Below, piece after piece: positions 13,598-19,929 of a stretch of DNA of 23,940 nt. The notes below the pieces were generated by a model. That model worked only from the letters and a program-made list of their open reading frames with translations. It ran no database searches and had not been told where the DNA came from. The DNA lies in IMG/VR virus record IMGVR_UViG_3300042305_000888, positions 1 through 23,940 of that record; one strand, written 5' to 3'. The number at the start of each line of letters is the position of its first letter. The first letter of the stretch is position 1. This stretch comes from a virus. Both the position numbers and the translations under genes were made by a program.

Positions 13598-15607
13598 TTA
13601 GGCAGCGTTTCGTGTCTCGGTCTGGGGCATGCCGCTGACAGCGCCCTCAATGGAGACGTTTCTGATTTCGGGCCGGTTGGCCGTGGTTTGAAATTCCAGC
13701 TCGCAGTAGTGCGCTTTTGCGCGGATCGGGTTTTTGAGCGTGTAATCCTCGCCGATACCACTTGTGTTGGTTTGTGCGGGGACAAGCGTGATGGCCTTGT
13801 CTGGGTTGATTGTGTTCGCCGTGATGGCAACGGATGCCGAGTTTGGAAGGACAACGTCAGCCAAAGACCGGACAAAGCGTTTGTTGTGCATGCTTCCGAA
13901 GCCGTAGCGGCGCGTGCGAATGCGGCCGGATACCGGAGTCGTTACGTCGGCCTGTGCGTCCGGCGATTCGTCTCCTGCTTCCACTTCGTCCAACAGCATG
14001 AGCTTTCCGGCGCGGTTGGTGATAAAGACACGGCGGCGGTTGTCTAGCGTCGTGACGAGGAACGTGTCGGCGCCGAAGCCATAGGTGTCTTTTGTCTCCC
14101 ACTGCTCGTTGAGCTGGTTGTAGAGAAAGACCGCATTGTTGGTTGTCGCATTGGCCAGCGGAACGGCAAGCAGGTAGCGGTTGTCAAAGTAGAGTCCGAC
14201 AGAATTCTCCACGAACGATGCATTTAGAGACTGGAGCTGGTCGGCGATTGGGTCACTCAGCGGTCGAGTGTCGCCGCGCAGCTTGAGATCGAGCCGCGTG
14301 TCTAAGCGGTAGATGCCTGCGTCAGACAGGAAGTAAATAAACTGACCCGCCGTAGCGATGGACCGGCGGGCACTGCATCCGATTTCGTCCGTCAGCAACT
14401 CCAGCTTACTCACCGGAGAGTCGATGCTGAAATCGCCGCCATCGGTAGAACTGAATTGGTTGACGTAGGCAATCCAGATAGACTTCCGGCAAAAGACGAG
14501 GAACGTGCCTTCAACCCACGGGTGGACGGCCATGACCTTGTCGTTTCCTCCCACGCCAACGCGGAACGATTGCCAGAACGGATCGAACACATCTGGGTCC
14601 AGCACGTCGGACAGCATGACGTTCTGTTTTCCGTCAGGCACGATGAGCCTATTGTTGATGTAGCTCGCCCACGGCGTTGAGCGCATGCGCAGGAAGCTAA
14701 TGCCGACATCGGGAATGCCAGCGGTCGTTCGGACAAAGCCGGTCGTCGGATTGCCACTCCAGTAGAGTGGCGGCTTGACGCGGCGCACCTTAATGTCTGC
14801 CACATTGCATCCGGCCGCGCTGGTGCCGTTAGGAACTGTAACTTGAAAGGCATCAGTTGTTAGCCCGCTCGACAAAACATCATACTCATGGCCGTCGAAG
14901 GCGGCTGCGGTGCCGCCAGTGATGCGAACTCGCATACCGGCTGAATAGCCGTGAGCGTCCACGTTGATGGTCGCCGCCGTTCCGCTCGCGGTAATGCCGC
15001 TGGTATTGGTGTATTTTGTCTCCCATCCGCGCCGCGAGGGGTCGGCCTCGCGCAGAAGATACAGCCGGTCAAAAGCCTGTATCATCGAGACGCTGTCGGA
15101 TGGGTCAATCGACTCGTCCGGCGCCGATGGATAAAGCAGCTCGGCGGGAAGCCTGCTGACGACAATCTCTTGGCCGTCTTCAGTCTCCAAAAAGTCGAGC
15201 ACATCAACGGCAATCTGGCCATCGGCCCAATCGGACGACGTGAGGATGCTTCCGTCCGTTAGGTAGGTGAAGGCGCGGTCGGGTCCGGCGAGCACGATCA
15301 CTTCCATGCTGTTGACCTCGTCGGGCGAGCGCATGACGGCTGACGCAAAGATGCCGCCGCCGTAGACGCTTTTGACTGTTGGCGCCGGATCAGTGAGAAC
15401 AAAAGGAACAGTCAGCGGCAACTCGCCAGCACTAATGTCGTCCGCCATTCGCTTGGCTCCCTTGCGCGTCACCGCGACTCCTCGATCCAGACGCATATTC
15501 TCCGAAAGCTGAAGCATACCGGCAGGCAGCGACACCGGATTCAACCGGCTTGCGTAGCCAATGAAACCGGCATCTCCATCGCGCATGACTGGACTTTCGA
15601 GGGACAT
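13598..15607 (-). CDS. Tail nozzle / tail tubular protein B-like, 669 aa
   Basis: The protein begins with a segment typical of podovirus nozzle proteins (FIGYASRLNPVSLPAGMLQL, then SENMRLDRGVAVTRKGAKRM), in which the phage tail tube describes its own first ring. It is beta-rich throughout, consistent with the propeller fold of T7 gp12-type nozzles. An inserted Ig-like or beta domain may lie at about residues 205-275 (TNTSGITASGTAATINVDAH). Typical propeller-like strands (VHPWVEGTFLVFCRKSIWIA, ATAGQFIYFLSDAGIYRLDT, VFLYNQLNEQWETKDTYGFG) follow. The usual length of gp12 is near 790 aa, so this is slightly short. It overlaps the head-fibre gene stop by one base (TAATG). It should complete the short tail distal to the adaptor. 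Confidence 0.85.
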   Translation of the reverse strand: MSLESPVMRDGDAGFIGYASRLNPVSLPAGMLQLSENMRLDRGVAVTRKGAKRMADDISAGELPLTVPFVLTDPAPTVKSVYGGGIFASAVMRSPDEVNSMEVIVLAGPDRAFTYLTDGSILTSSDWADGQIAVDVLDFLETEDGQEIVVSRLPAELLYPSAPDESIDPSDSVSMIQAFDRLYLLREADPSRRGWETKYTNTSGITASGTAATINVDAHGYSAGMRVRITGGTAAAFDGHEYDVLSSGLTTDAFQVTVPNGTSAAGCNVADIKVRRVKPPLYWSGNPTTGFVRTTAGIPDVGISFLRMRSTPWASYINNRLIVPDGKQNVMLSDVLDPDVFDPFWQSFRVGVGGNDKVMAVHPWVEGTFLVFCRKSIWIAYVNQFSSTDGGDFSIDSPVSKLELLTDEIGCSARRSIATAGQFIYFLSDAGIYRLDTRLDLKLRGDTRPLSDPIADQLQSLNASFVENSVGLYFDNRYLLAVPLANATTNNAVFLYNQLNEQWETKDTYGFGADTFLVTTLDNRRRVFITNRAGKLMLLDEVEAGDESPDAQADVTTPVSGRIRTRRYGFGSMHNKRFVRSLADVVLPNSASVAITANTINPDKAITLVPAQTNTSGIGEDYTLKNPIRAKAHYCELEFQTTANRPEIRNVSIEGAVSGMPQTETRNAA

Positions 15608-16047
15608 TAGGTAGCAATCAGTCCGAGCGTGCGCAGCTTGGCGAGAAGGTCTTCAAGTTTTGCTTCAATCTCAACGCAGTATTCCAGAAGCTCAGTCACT
15701 GTCGGCGTGTTGCCGTCAGCTACCGTGACGCTACCGTTGGCTGCTGCCGGTGCGTTTGCCGTAAAAGTTACAGACAGATTTGCAACAGCGGCCGGTTGCA
15801 CAACCGGAGTGGCATTGTAGAAGCCGAGCTTCTGCGTGGTGGCCGTGCCAATCTTGCTGCCGGTGGTCGTTCCGAGAACTATGTTGGCGCCGTCGTATAG
15901 CGACTTGTTGCCGCTCAATTCCCAAGCGGCCTTGGCTGCGTTGCTGGCAGTGATCTTTTTGGTGACGCCTCCGTCGTTGATAACGAACTCGTCCGTTGAT
16001 GCGGGAGCTTCAGCTAGGGCGGTTAGTTGTCCGATTGTTTTAGCCAT
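15607..16047 (-). CDS. Head-fibre-like protein, 146 aa
   Basis: A central motif (residues about 60-90: GTTTGSKIGTATTQKLGFY, then NATPVVQPAAV) is one I recall from many phage head-fibre and fibre proteins of the phi29 gp8.5 type. The N-terminal 50 residues (IGQLTALAEAPASTDEFVIN) are of a kind common in capsid- or tail-attached fibres. The last 30 residues form a helix with Leu/Ile heptads (VTELLEYCVEIEAKLEDLLA), likely a trimeric coiled coil. It may decorate the capsid or act as a small tail fibre; the exact attachment point is not visible in sequence. It lies four bases after the lytic enzyme and overlaps the nozzle gene by one base. Confidence 0.72.
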   Translation of the reverse strand: MAKTIGQLTALAEAPASTDEFVINDGGVTKKITASNAAKAAWELSGNKSLYDGANIVLGTTTGSKIGTATTQKLGFYNATPVVQPAAVANLSVTFTANAPAAANGSVTVADGNTPTVTELLEYCVEIEAKLEDLLAKLRTLGLIAT

Positions 16048-16051
16048 ATAA

Positions 16052-16600
16052 TTAAGCGTTGTTCACTAAGACGTAGGAAAGGGTTTTGGCGTTGTTGCGT
16101 TTCATCTCGGACTCGGTGAGGGCGAGGAAAGCGTCCCACTGTTGAGGAGGGATTGTCTGGCAGCCTTCCGAGCTGGTTGTCGTGCGCCCGCCCTTGTGGA
16201 TGTTAATGGCAAAGCGTCCGGTCTCTTCGCCGGTGCCGCGGAGGACAGTCACCGGACCCGCCTGCACTAATGCCTTGTAGGGGTTGCCGCGGCTGATGCC
16301 GTGCTGGCCGATCTTGTAGCGGTAGACGCCGGACTTGAGCTGCGCCATCGGCTTGCGGGCGCTGGCGTTCCAGCCGAGGCGGCTTGGGTCTACATTGGCG
16401 TTGAATGCTGCGTGGACGTTCGGCGAGACAAGGACGATAGCGTCATCGTAGATGCCCACATCTTGCTTTCCGACCGCACCCATCGTGTCGCGGTAGTAGC
16501 CGCGGATGCCGACCAGACACACCGGATCGCTGACCTTGCGGAGCCGCAATAGCTGCTCCGTGGTCTTGCGTTCGATGCGTGGCCGGTCTTTTGGGATCAT
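16052..16600 (-). CDS. L,D-transpeptidase-fold cell-wall enzyme, probable endolysin
   Basis: A 182-aa protein. Around H135 to C147 it has INIHKGGRTT then SSEGCQTI, matching the HxxxxxxxxxS-x-G-C pattern of the L,D-transpeptidase (YkuD-like) catalytic domain, with C147 as nucleophile and H135 as partner. Upstream strands (about 25-125, for example VYRYKIGQHG and PVTVLRGTG) fit a beta-rich fold. No signal peptide is seen, so export would depend on a holin, as for other endolysins. Phage enzymes with this fold are less common than lysozymes or amidases and may cleave peptide cross-links. The start overlaps the upstream stop (ATGA), directly behind a membrane protein, forming a lysis cassette. 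Peptidoglycan activity is inferred from motif and neighbours. Confidence 0.75.
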   Translation of the reverse strand: MIPKDRPRIERKTTEQLLRLRKVSDPVCLVGIRGYYRDTMGAVGKQDVGIYDDAIVLVSPNVHAAFNANVDPSRLGWNASARKPMAQLKSGVYRYKIGQHGISRGNPYKALVQAGPVTVLRGTGEETGRFAINIHKGGRTTTSSEGCQTIPPQQWDAFLALTESEMKRNNAKTLSYVLVNNA

Positions 16601-16941
16601 CGGTTCAGTTCAGTCGTCGCTTGCGCCACGGTCACGGGGCCAACAAAGCCGTCAAGTTTGAGCTGGGTGCCCTGGTTGTGGGCGTTTAGCAGCTTTTGGA
16701 TTTGGGTGCCGTAGGTCTTGATAATGTCGGCTGGCAGCTTGGTGACTGCGATGTCGAGGATGCCCCAGATGATTCCGGCGATGACGGCTTCGTTCACGCC
16801 GAGGGCGCGGATGTCCAAGCCGCTCTTGGTAGCAATGTAAGTCAGCGCGGCAGCGGCGGCTGCGGTGACGAGCTTTTGCAGCAGCGGGCCTCCGCGTGAG
16901 AGGAGTAGTTTGACTAATTGGCGTTCGACGAATGATTTCAT
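16597..16941 (-). CDS. Membrane protein with peptidoglycan-binding-like C-terminus, 114 aa
   Basis: The start is set at 16941 (MKSFVERQ), where ATGA overlaps the lipoprotein stop. Two hydrophobic segments are visible: about residues 20-38 (LLQKLVTAAAAAALTYIA) and 50-68 (NEAVIAGIIWGILDIAVTKL). The C-terminal 35 residues (IQKLLNAHN, then LDGFVGPVTVAQATTELN) resemble the second half of a peptidoglycan-binding type 1 repeat, including the DGxxGPxT signature. It lies next to the endolysin and the lipoprotein. I infer a holin-like or wall-anchoring lysis protein. It could also be a virion protein that binds the wall during entry. Confidence 0.7.
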   Translation of the reverse strand: MKSFVERQLVKLLLSRGGPLLQKLVTAAAAAALTYIATKSGLDIRALGVNEAVIAGIIWGILDIAVTKLPADIIKTYGTQIQKLLNAHNQGTQLKLDGFVGPVTVAQATTELNR

Positions 16942-17138
16942 TGTTCGGGCTTTTTCCACTCCTTGTAGGACTGGTAGAGGTTGTTGATGTTGGGAACGTA
17001 GGTGATCATCACCTTGATGCTGCCCCAGTCGCCCGCCTGCACCTTCTCGCCGTCCACCGGCGGAAGCGGAATGGTTACGCACCCACCAAGGATGAGCGCG
17101 ATGGCCATTGCTGCGGCGAACTGCGGGCGGCATTTCAT
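16938..17138 (-). CDS. Small lipoprotein, 66 aa, candidate outer spanin
   Basis: The start at 17138 gives MKCRPQFAAAMAIALILGGC: a short basic start, a hydrophobic stretch and a lipobox-like LGGC with C20 as the lipidated residue. An in-frame ATG 14 codons upstream would put a hydrophilic tail before the signal, so it is rejected. The mature part is 47 residues, with a short Pro-rich patch after the Cys (VTIPLPPVDG). Small lipoproteins within phage lysis cassettes are often outer-membrane spanin subunits that fuse the outer membrane with an inner-membrane partner. No obvious inner spanin is seen beside it, though the 67-aa or 114-aa membrane proteins could fill that place. It overlaps both neighbours by a few bases. 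Confidence 0.75.
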   Translation of the reverse strand: MKCRPQFAAAMAIALILGGCVTIPLPPVDGEKVQAGDWGSIKVMITYVPNINNLYQSYKEWKKPEQ

Positions 17139-17311
17139 TAGAGTCGGGCGTCGTGATCTTTCGCCATCCAAAGCCCCCATGCGCTGGTGAGTGCCGCGGC
17201 GATGAGGCCGATGTCAGGGATTTGGCCGGTGGTTAGGTATTCCTTGGTGCCGGTCATGAGGGCGATGAGCGCCGTGAGCGCTGCAATGGTCGTTGTTTTC
17301 CAGTTGCGCAT
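17138..17311 (-). CDS. Small two-helix membrane protein, 57 aa, holin-like
   Basis: An ATG at 17311 starts a frame reading MRNWKTTTIAALTALIALMT, ending in a TAA that overlaps the next ATG (TAATG at 17138). Hydrophobic stretches lie at about residues 8-21 (TIAALTALIALMTG) and 32-49 (IPDIGLIAAALTSAWGLW), separated by a polar turn (TKEYLTTGQ), and the end is charged (AKDHDARL). This length and pattern suits small phage holins or related membrane proteins found beside lysis genes. It starts one base after the 67-aa gene. The two-helix layout would fit a class II holin, but which of the three membrane proteins here forms the hole is not decidable from sequence. Confidence 0.75.
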   Translation of the reverse strand: MRNWKTTTIAALTALIALMTGTKEYLTTGQIPDIGLIAAALTSAWGLWMAKDHDARL

Positions 17312-17312
17312 A

Positions 17313-17516
17313 TTATTTTTGCTTCTGTTTCTTTCTCAGGTCGTGAAGGACCGAAATTAGGGTGACTATGCCTACGGCCAGACCGACACATAGACCGGCG
17401 ACTCGCAGGGTTGTTTCAAGGTGGGGCAGCATGCTGAAGACGCTTGAACCAATGCTGGTCACGGTGCCGATCACGCCTTTTTCGGTCGTTGTGAAATGTG
17501 TGTGCCAATACGTCAT
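17313..17516 (-). CDS. Small membrane protein, 67 aa, possible holin or antiholin
   Basis: The protein begins MTYWHTHFTTTEKGVIGTVT and has a weakly hydrophobic segment (residues about 14-30), a clear membrane helix at about 38-57 (RVAGLCVGLAVGIVTLISVL) and a basic C-terminus (HDLRKKQKQK) that should stay in the cytoplasm. The ATG overlaps the stop of the upstream 116-aa gene (ATGA). Together with the 57-aa protein it opens the lysis block, so a holin or antiholin role is likely. A virion-associated membrane protein is the alternative. Confidence 0.7.
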   Translation of the reverse strand: MTYWHTHFTTTEKGVIGTVTSIGSSVFSMLPHLETTLRVAGLCVGLAVGIVTLISVLHDLRKKQKQK

Positions 17517-17863
17517 GGGGCAGTTGAGGGTTGCAAGATGAGGGCTGAGAGTTGTTCTTCCGTCAGTTGTTCGACGCCCTCGATCTCGCCCGCATCAAAC
17601 GCGGCGGCGAGGTCGGCCTGCCACAAGCACCGGAAGGCGAGGCGGCCATCTGTGAGCGGTTGGCCGGTGATCGTGCCGTCTGTGAGGCTGGCGGCGCGGA
17701 TGCGGGTCTTCTCGGAGTTGTCCCAATGCCCGCCGATGGTGAGGATGCTGCGTCCGGCGTCCGGCAACTCATCGCCATACTGCGCGAGCAGGTCAGGGAA
17801 CATCGTGCCTACCGCTTGGGCGGGCACGGCAATGATGCGTTCGGTGGTCTCAAAGTTGCTCAT
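17513..17863 (-). CDS. Unrecognised 116-aa protein
   Basis: The start is taken at 17863 (MSNFETTERI), which forms an ATGA overlap with the lectin-like gene; an upstream in-frame ATG at 18010 would lie deep inside that gene. The protein is acidic and mixed alpha/beta in appearance, with a beta-like middle (RSILTIGGHWDNSEKTRIRA) and an acidic helical end (EIEGVEQLTEEQLSALIL). No signal peptide or membrane segment is visible. It lies between the lectin-like gene and the lysis block. It might be a virion decoration or a partner of the lectin-like protein. I do not recognise it. Confidence 0.7.
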   Translation of the reverse strand: MSNFETTERIIAVPAQAVGTMFPDLLAQYGDELPDAGRSILTIGGHWDNSEKTRIRAASLTDGTITGQPLTDGRLAFRCLWQADLAAAFDAGEIEGVEQLTEEQLSALILQPSTAP

Positions 17864-18624
17864 GGGAGTCCGAGGCCGGTGCCGAGGGTTTGTTTGTAGA
17901 GGGTGTAGAAGGCCGACAGCATGCTGCTGGTTGTCGCCACGCCATCGATTGCCATAGTAAAACTGTATTGGCCCAAGGCAGTGTCTGTTGCTGTGGCTCC
18001 GATTGGGCAAAGCGTGTTTGTTGATGCGTTATAGTTGGCATCGGCCGTTGCGTTGCGCGTGCCATCTTGAAACCAAAACGTGTTGCTAGTTCCTGCGCCG
18101 AGACCAAAAACTGTTCGTGTGTTAGCGGCTCGCGTTCCAACGCTTGCCACGACAAAGGACAAAAGCCGGTATTGGTCGGCAGTGAATGCGTCGAAGGCGA
18201 TCCCGTTAGATGTTGCAGGTTGGTCGTTGGAAACAAAACGCGCGGCCGCGCTGGCGGACGAGTCTGGCTTTATCACGGCAAAGAGCGAAACAAGACTTGT
18301 GGCGTAATTGAATGCCGTGGTGATGCGCTCGTTTGTAGCATCGACGGTTAAGCCATCGGTTCCCCATGCTGGCCCATTGACAAGAGTGCCGTTAAACGTC
18401 CCTAAGCCCCCGAGCGAATACGCCGTGGTGCCGGTGCCTGCGTTCTGGCTGGAGCGGAGAGGCCAACACACCATTGAGTTCCAGAGGCCCAGCTCTTTGA
18501 CGCCTTTGACAAAGGCGCTCAGGGCGGCCACGTCGGTGGCGCCGGACGCGGCGGCGAAGGCCGTGGCGTCGGCGTCGTATCCGCGAGCCGGTGTGTTGAG
18601 CGACAATGTGGGCGCCAAGATCAT
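17860..18624 (-). CDS. Concanavalin/LamG-like virion protein, 254 aa
   Basis: Residues 1-50 form a mixed N-terminal piece (ATDVAALSAFVKGVKELGLW) of a kind common in tail-attached adhesins. About 60-245 has alternating strands with many Thr/Ser/Asn/Gly residues and the segment SLGGLGTFNGTLVNGPAWG, followed by paired strands (SLVSLFAVIKPDSSAS, YRLLSFVVASVGTRA, GQYSFTMAIDGVATT), consistent with the jelly-roll fold of LamG or concanavalin-like lectins. Such domains bind surface glycans, so a host-adhesion role is inferred. The end (TLYKQTLGTGLGLP) is similar in style to other phage proteins of this type. It overlaps the 85-aa gene by one base (TAATG). Confidence 0.65.
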   Translation of the reverse strand: MILAPTLSLNTPARGYDADATAFAAASGATDVAALSAFVKGVKELGLWNSMVCWPLRSSQNAGTGTTAYSLGGLGTFNGTLVNGPAWGTDGLTVDATNERITTAFNYATSLVSLFAVIKPDSSASAAARFVSNDQPATSNGIAFDAFTADQYRLLSFVVASVGTRAANTRTVFGLGAGTSNTFWFQDGTRNATADANYNASTNTLCPIGATATDTALGQYSFTMAIDGVATTSSMLSAFYTLYKQTLGTGLGLP

Positions 18625-18881
18625 TAGGCGGTGTAGGCGATGATGCGGCCGCTGTGCAGGTCGATGGCGGTGAACTTGCCGAAGAGCGTGCTGCCTGCCG
18701 GAATGACGGGGGCGCTGGCTTCTGTCGTATTGGCCACGCCGGTGATGTTGCCGGTCAAGGTGTGAAACTTGGCGTCGGCGAGGACTTGGATGGCGAGCCA
18801 GTCGCCGGTGCGGGCCGTAGTGTCGGCGATGTAGATACCGCCGCTCAGTCCGTTGGTGATTTTGTTGTTAGGGAATCCCAT
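18624..18881 (-). CDS. Small beta-rich virion protein, 85 aa, function unknown
   Basis: The whole protein reads as short strands (GGIYIADTTARTGDWLAIQV, KFHTLTGNITGV, IPAGSTLFGKFTAIDLHSGR), consistent with a compact beta barrel. No signal peptide is seen. Small proteins like this occur beside portal and adaptor genes in many uncultured phage genomes, and may be decoration or stabilising proteins of capsid or tail. It sits 12 bases after the adaptor gene and overlaps the lectin-like gene start (TAATG). The ATG at 18881 has no clear ribosome site. Confidence 0.72.
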   Translation of the reverse strand: MGFPNNKITNGLSGGIYIADTTARTGDWLAIQVLADAKFHTLTGNITGVANTTEASAPVIPAGSTLFGKFTAIDLHSGRIIAYTA

Positions 18882-18893
18882 AGTGTTGGTTGG

Positions 18894-19511
18894 TTAGTAT
18901 TGGTTGACGCGGGCGGTCCACATGGAGGGTTGGCCCTGCTGGAAATAGTATTTGTCGCGCTGAGAGATCAGCTCGGACTCGGCGAGCTGCTCCATGGCGA
19001 GTGCCTTGTCGAGCTGGCCGTCTTCGGTGAGGAGATCCGAGGTCAGCATGAGCGCGACTGCTTTGGCGATGACGGCGGGCACTGTCGCGGAGAGGTTGCT
19101 CGCGGAGTATTCGGTCGGGCGGACGCGGTAGTTGACCCAGACGCTAGTCGGCAGGTCGGTGTCTTCGGGGAAGCGAATGGCATCTCCGAGGAGCGTATAG
19201 CCAATGGCGCGGGGCGCGGCGTGGGTTGCAGGGTTGTCTCTTAGGACGCCAAACACTTGCCCCATGGCTGTCTGGCCGGATTGCTCGTAGTCAATGTAAT
19301 ATCCGTTCGTTGCGTCGCCCTGCACGGTGCGGCTTTCGACGCGCATAAGCTCCGGCCAATCGCTCCATTCCCAACAATCCGCGATGCGTTCGTTGGCGGC
19401 GGCGACCATCATGGTTCTTGCGCCGGATGGGATTGCGTCGATGGTGGACGCATCGTTGCCGACACGTTGCCACGCGCGGAGCAATATAGATTGTAGAGTT
19501 ACAGTGCGCAT
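18894..19511 (-). CDS. Head-tail adaptor (tail tubular protein A-like), 205 aa
   Basis: The N-terminal half is helical (LQSILLRAWQRVGNDASTID, RTMMVAAANERIADCWEW), followed by a beta stretch (VWVNYRVRPTEY) and a helical end (VIAKAVALMLTSDLLTEDGQ, DKALAMEQLAESELISQRDK). That layout, and a length near T7 gp11 (196 aa), fit the adaptor that links portal to nozzle in short tails. The Trp-rich EWSDWPEL segment after the first helices is also of the style seen in these proteins. It overlaps the 138-aa gene by one base (TAATG). In this phage the adaptor and nozzle genes are separated by lysis and adhesin genes rather than being adjacent as in T7. Confidence 0.75.
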   Translation of the reverse strand: MRTVTLQSILLRAWQRVGNDASTIDAIPSGARTMMVAAANERIADCWEWSDWPELMRVESRTVQGDATNGYYIDYEQSGQTAMGQVFGVLRDNPATHAAPRAIGYTLLGDAIRFPEDTDLPTSVWVNYRVRPTEYSASNLSATVPAVIAKAVALMLTSDLLTEDGQLDKALAMEQLAESELISQRDKYYFQQGQPSMWTARVNQY

Positions 19512-19927
19512 TAGCTGTTGAGTGCGGTCATGGCCGCCTGCACGGCGGCTTCAAAGGTGACGCTGGGATTCGGCCAGTCGTTGCGCGGCGCCGGATTGGC
19601 GGCGAACATGGTGAGGATCTGCTGCAAGTATTGCTCGACGGCGTCCAGCTCGGGGCAGGTTTTGCCTGCGGCGGTGAGCGACTGGCGCAGATACAAAAGT
19701 GTGGGCTGGCGGTCGCCTGCGAGGCCGACGCTGCGGAGGTGTTCTTCGGCGGTGATCGGATCGGCTTCCGGTGCGGGTGCGGGCGGAAGTGTGGCGAGGT
19801 CGATGTCGGCCAAGCGGACGGCGGATGTTCCGGCGGGCGGTTGCCACTTGGCGGTGTCGCCGTCCCAGAGGACGACGTTGACGAGGTGTCCGGCGGGTTG
19901 AGCGAGGATGGCGTATTTCTCGGTCAT
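19511..19927 (-). CDS. Small fibre-associated-like protein, 138 aa
   Basis: The start is set at 19927 (MTEKYAILAQPAG), two bases after the glycine-rich fibre stop; a longer in-frame version starting at 20125 would run inside that gene in another frame and is full of Arg/His from GC-rich repeats. Residues 1-40 form a small beta module (YAILAQPAGHLVNVVLWDGD, KWQPPAGTSAVRLAD), resembling short domains found after tail-fibre genes. A Pro/Ala-rich linker (about 48-58) and a helical C-terminus (LDAVEQYLQQILTMFA) follow. It may be a fibre assembly or attachment protein. The family is not recognised with certainty. Confidence 0.7.
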   Translation of the reverse strand: MTEKYAILAQPAGHLVNVVLWDGDTAKWQPPAGTSAVRLADIDLATLPPAPAPEADPITAEEHLRSVGLAGDRQPTLLYLRQSLTAAGKTCPELDAVEQYLQQILTMFAANPAPRNDWPNPSVTFEAAVQAAMTALNS

Positions 19928-19929
19928 GG

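Noticed and set aside
17860-18236. A 128-codon minus-strand open frame within the lectin-like gene
   Set aside because: It is an out-of-frame reading; the 254-aa frame has a clean overlap at both ends and a coherent beta-rich sequence.
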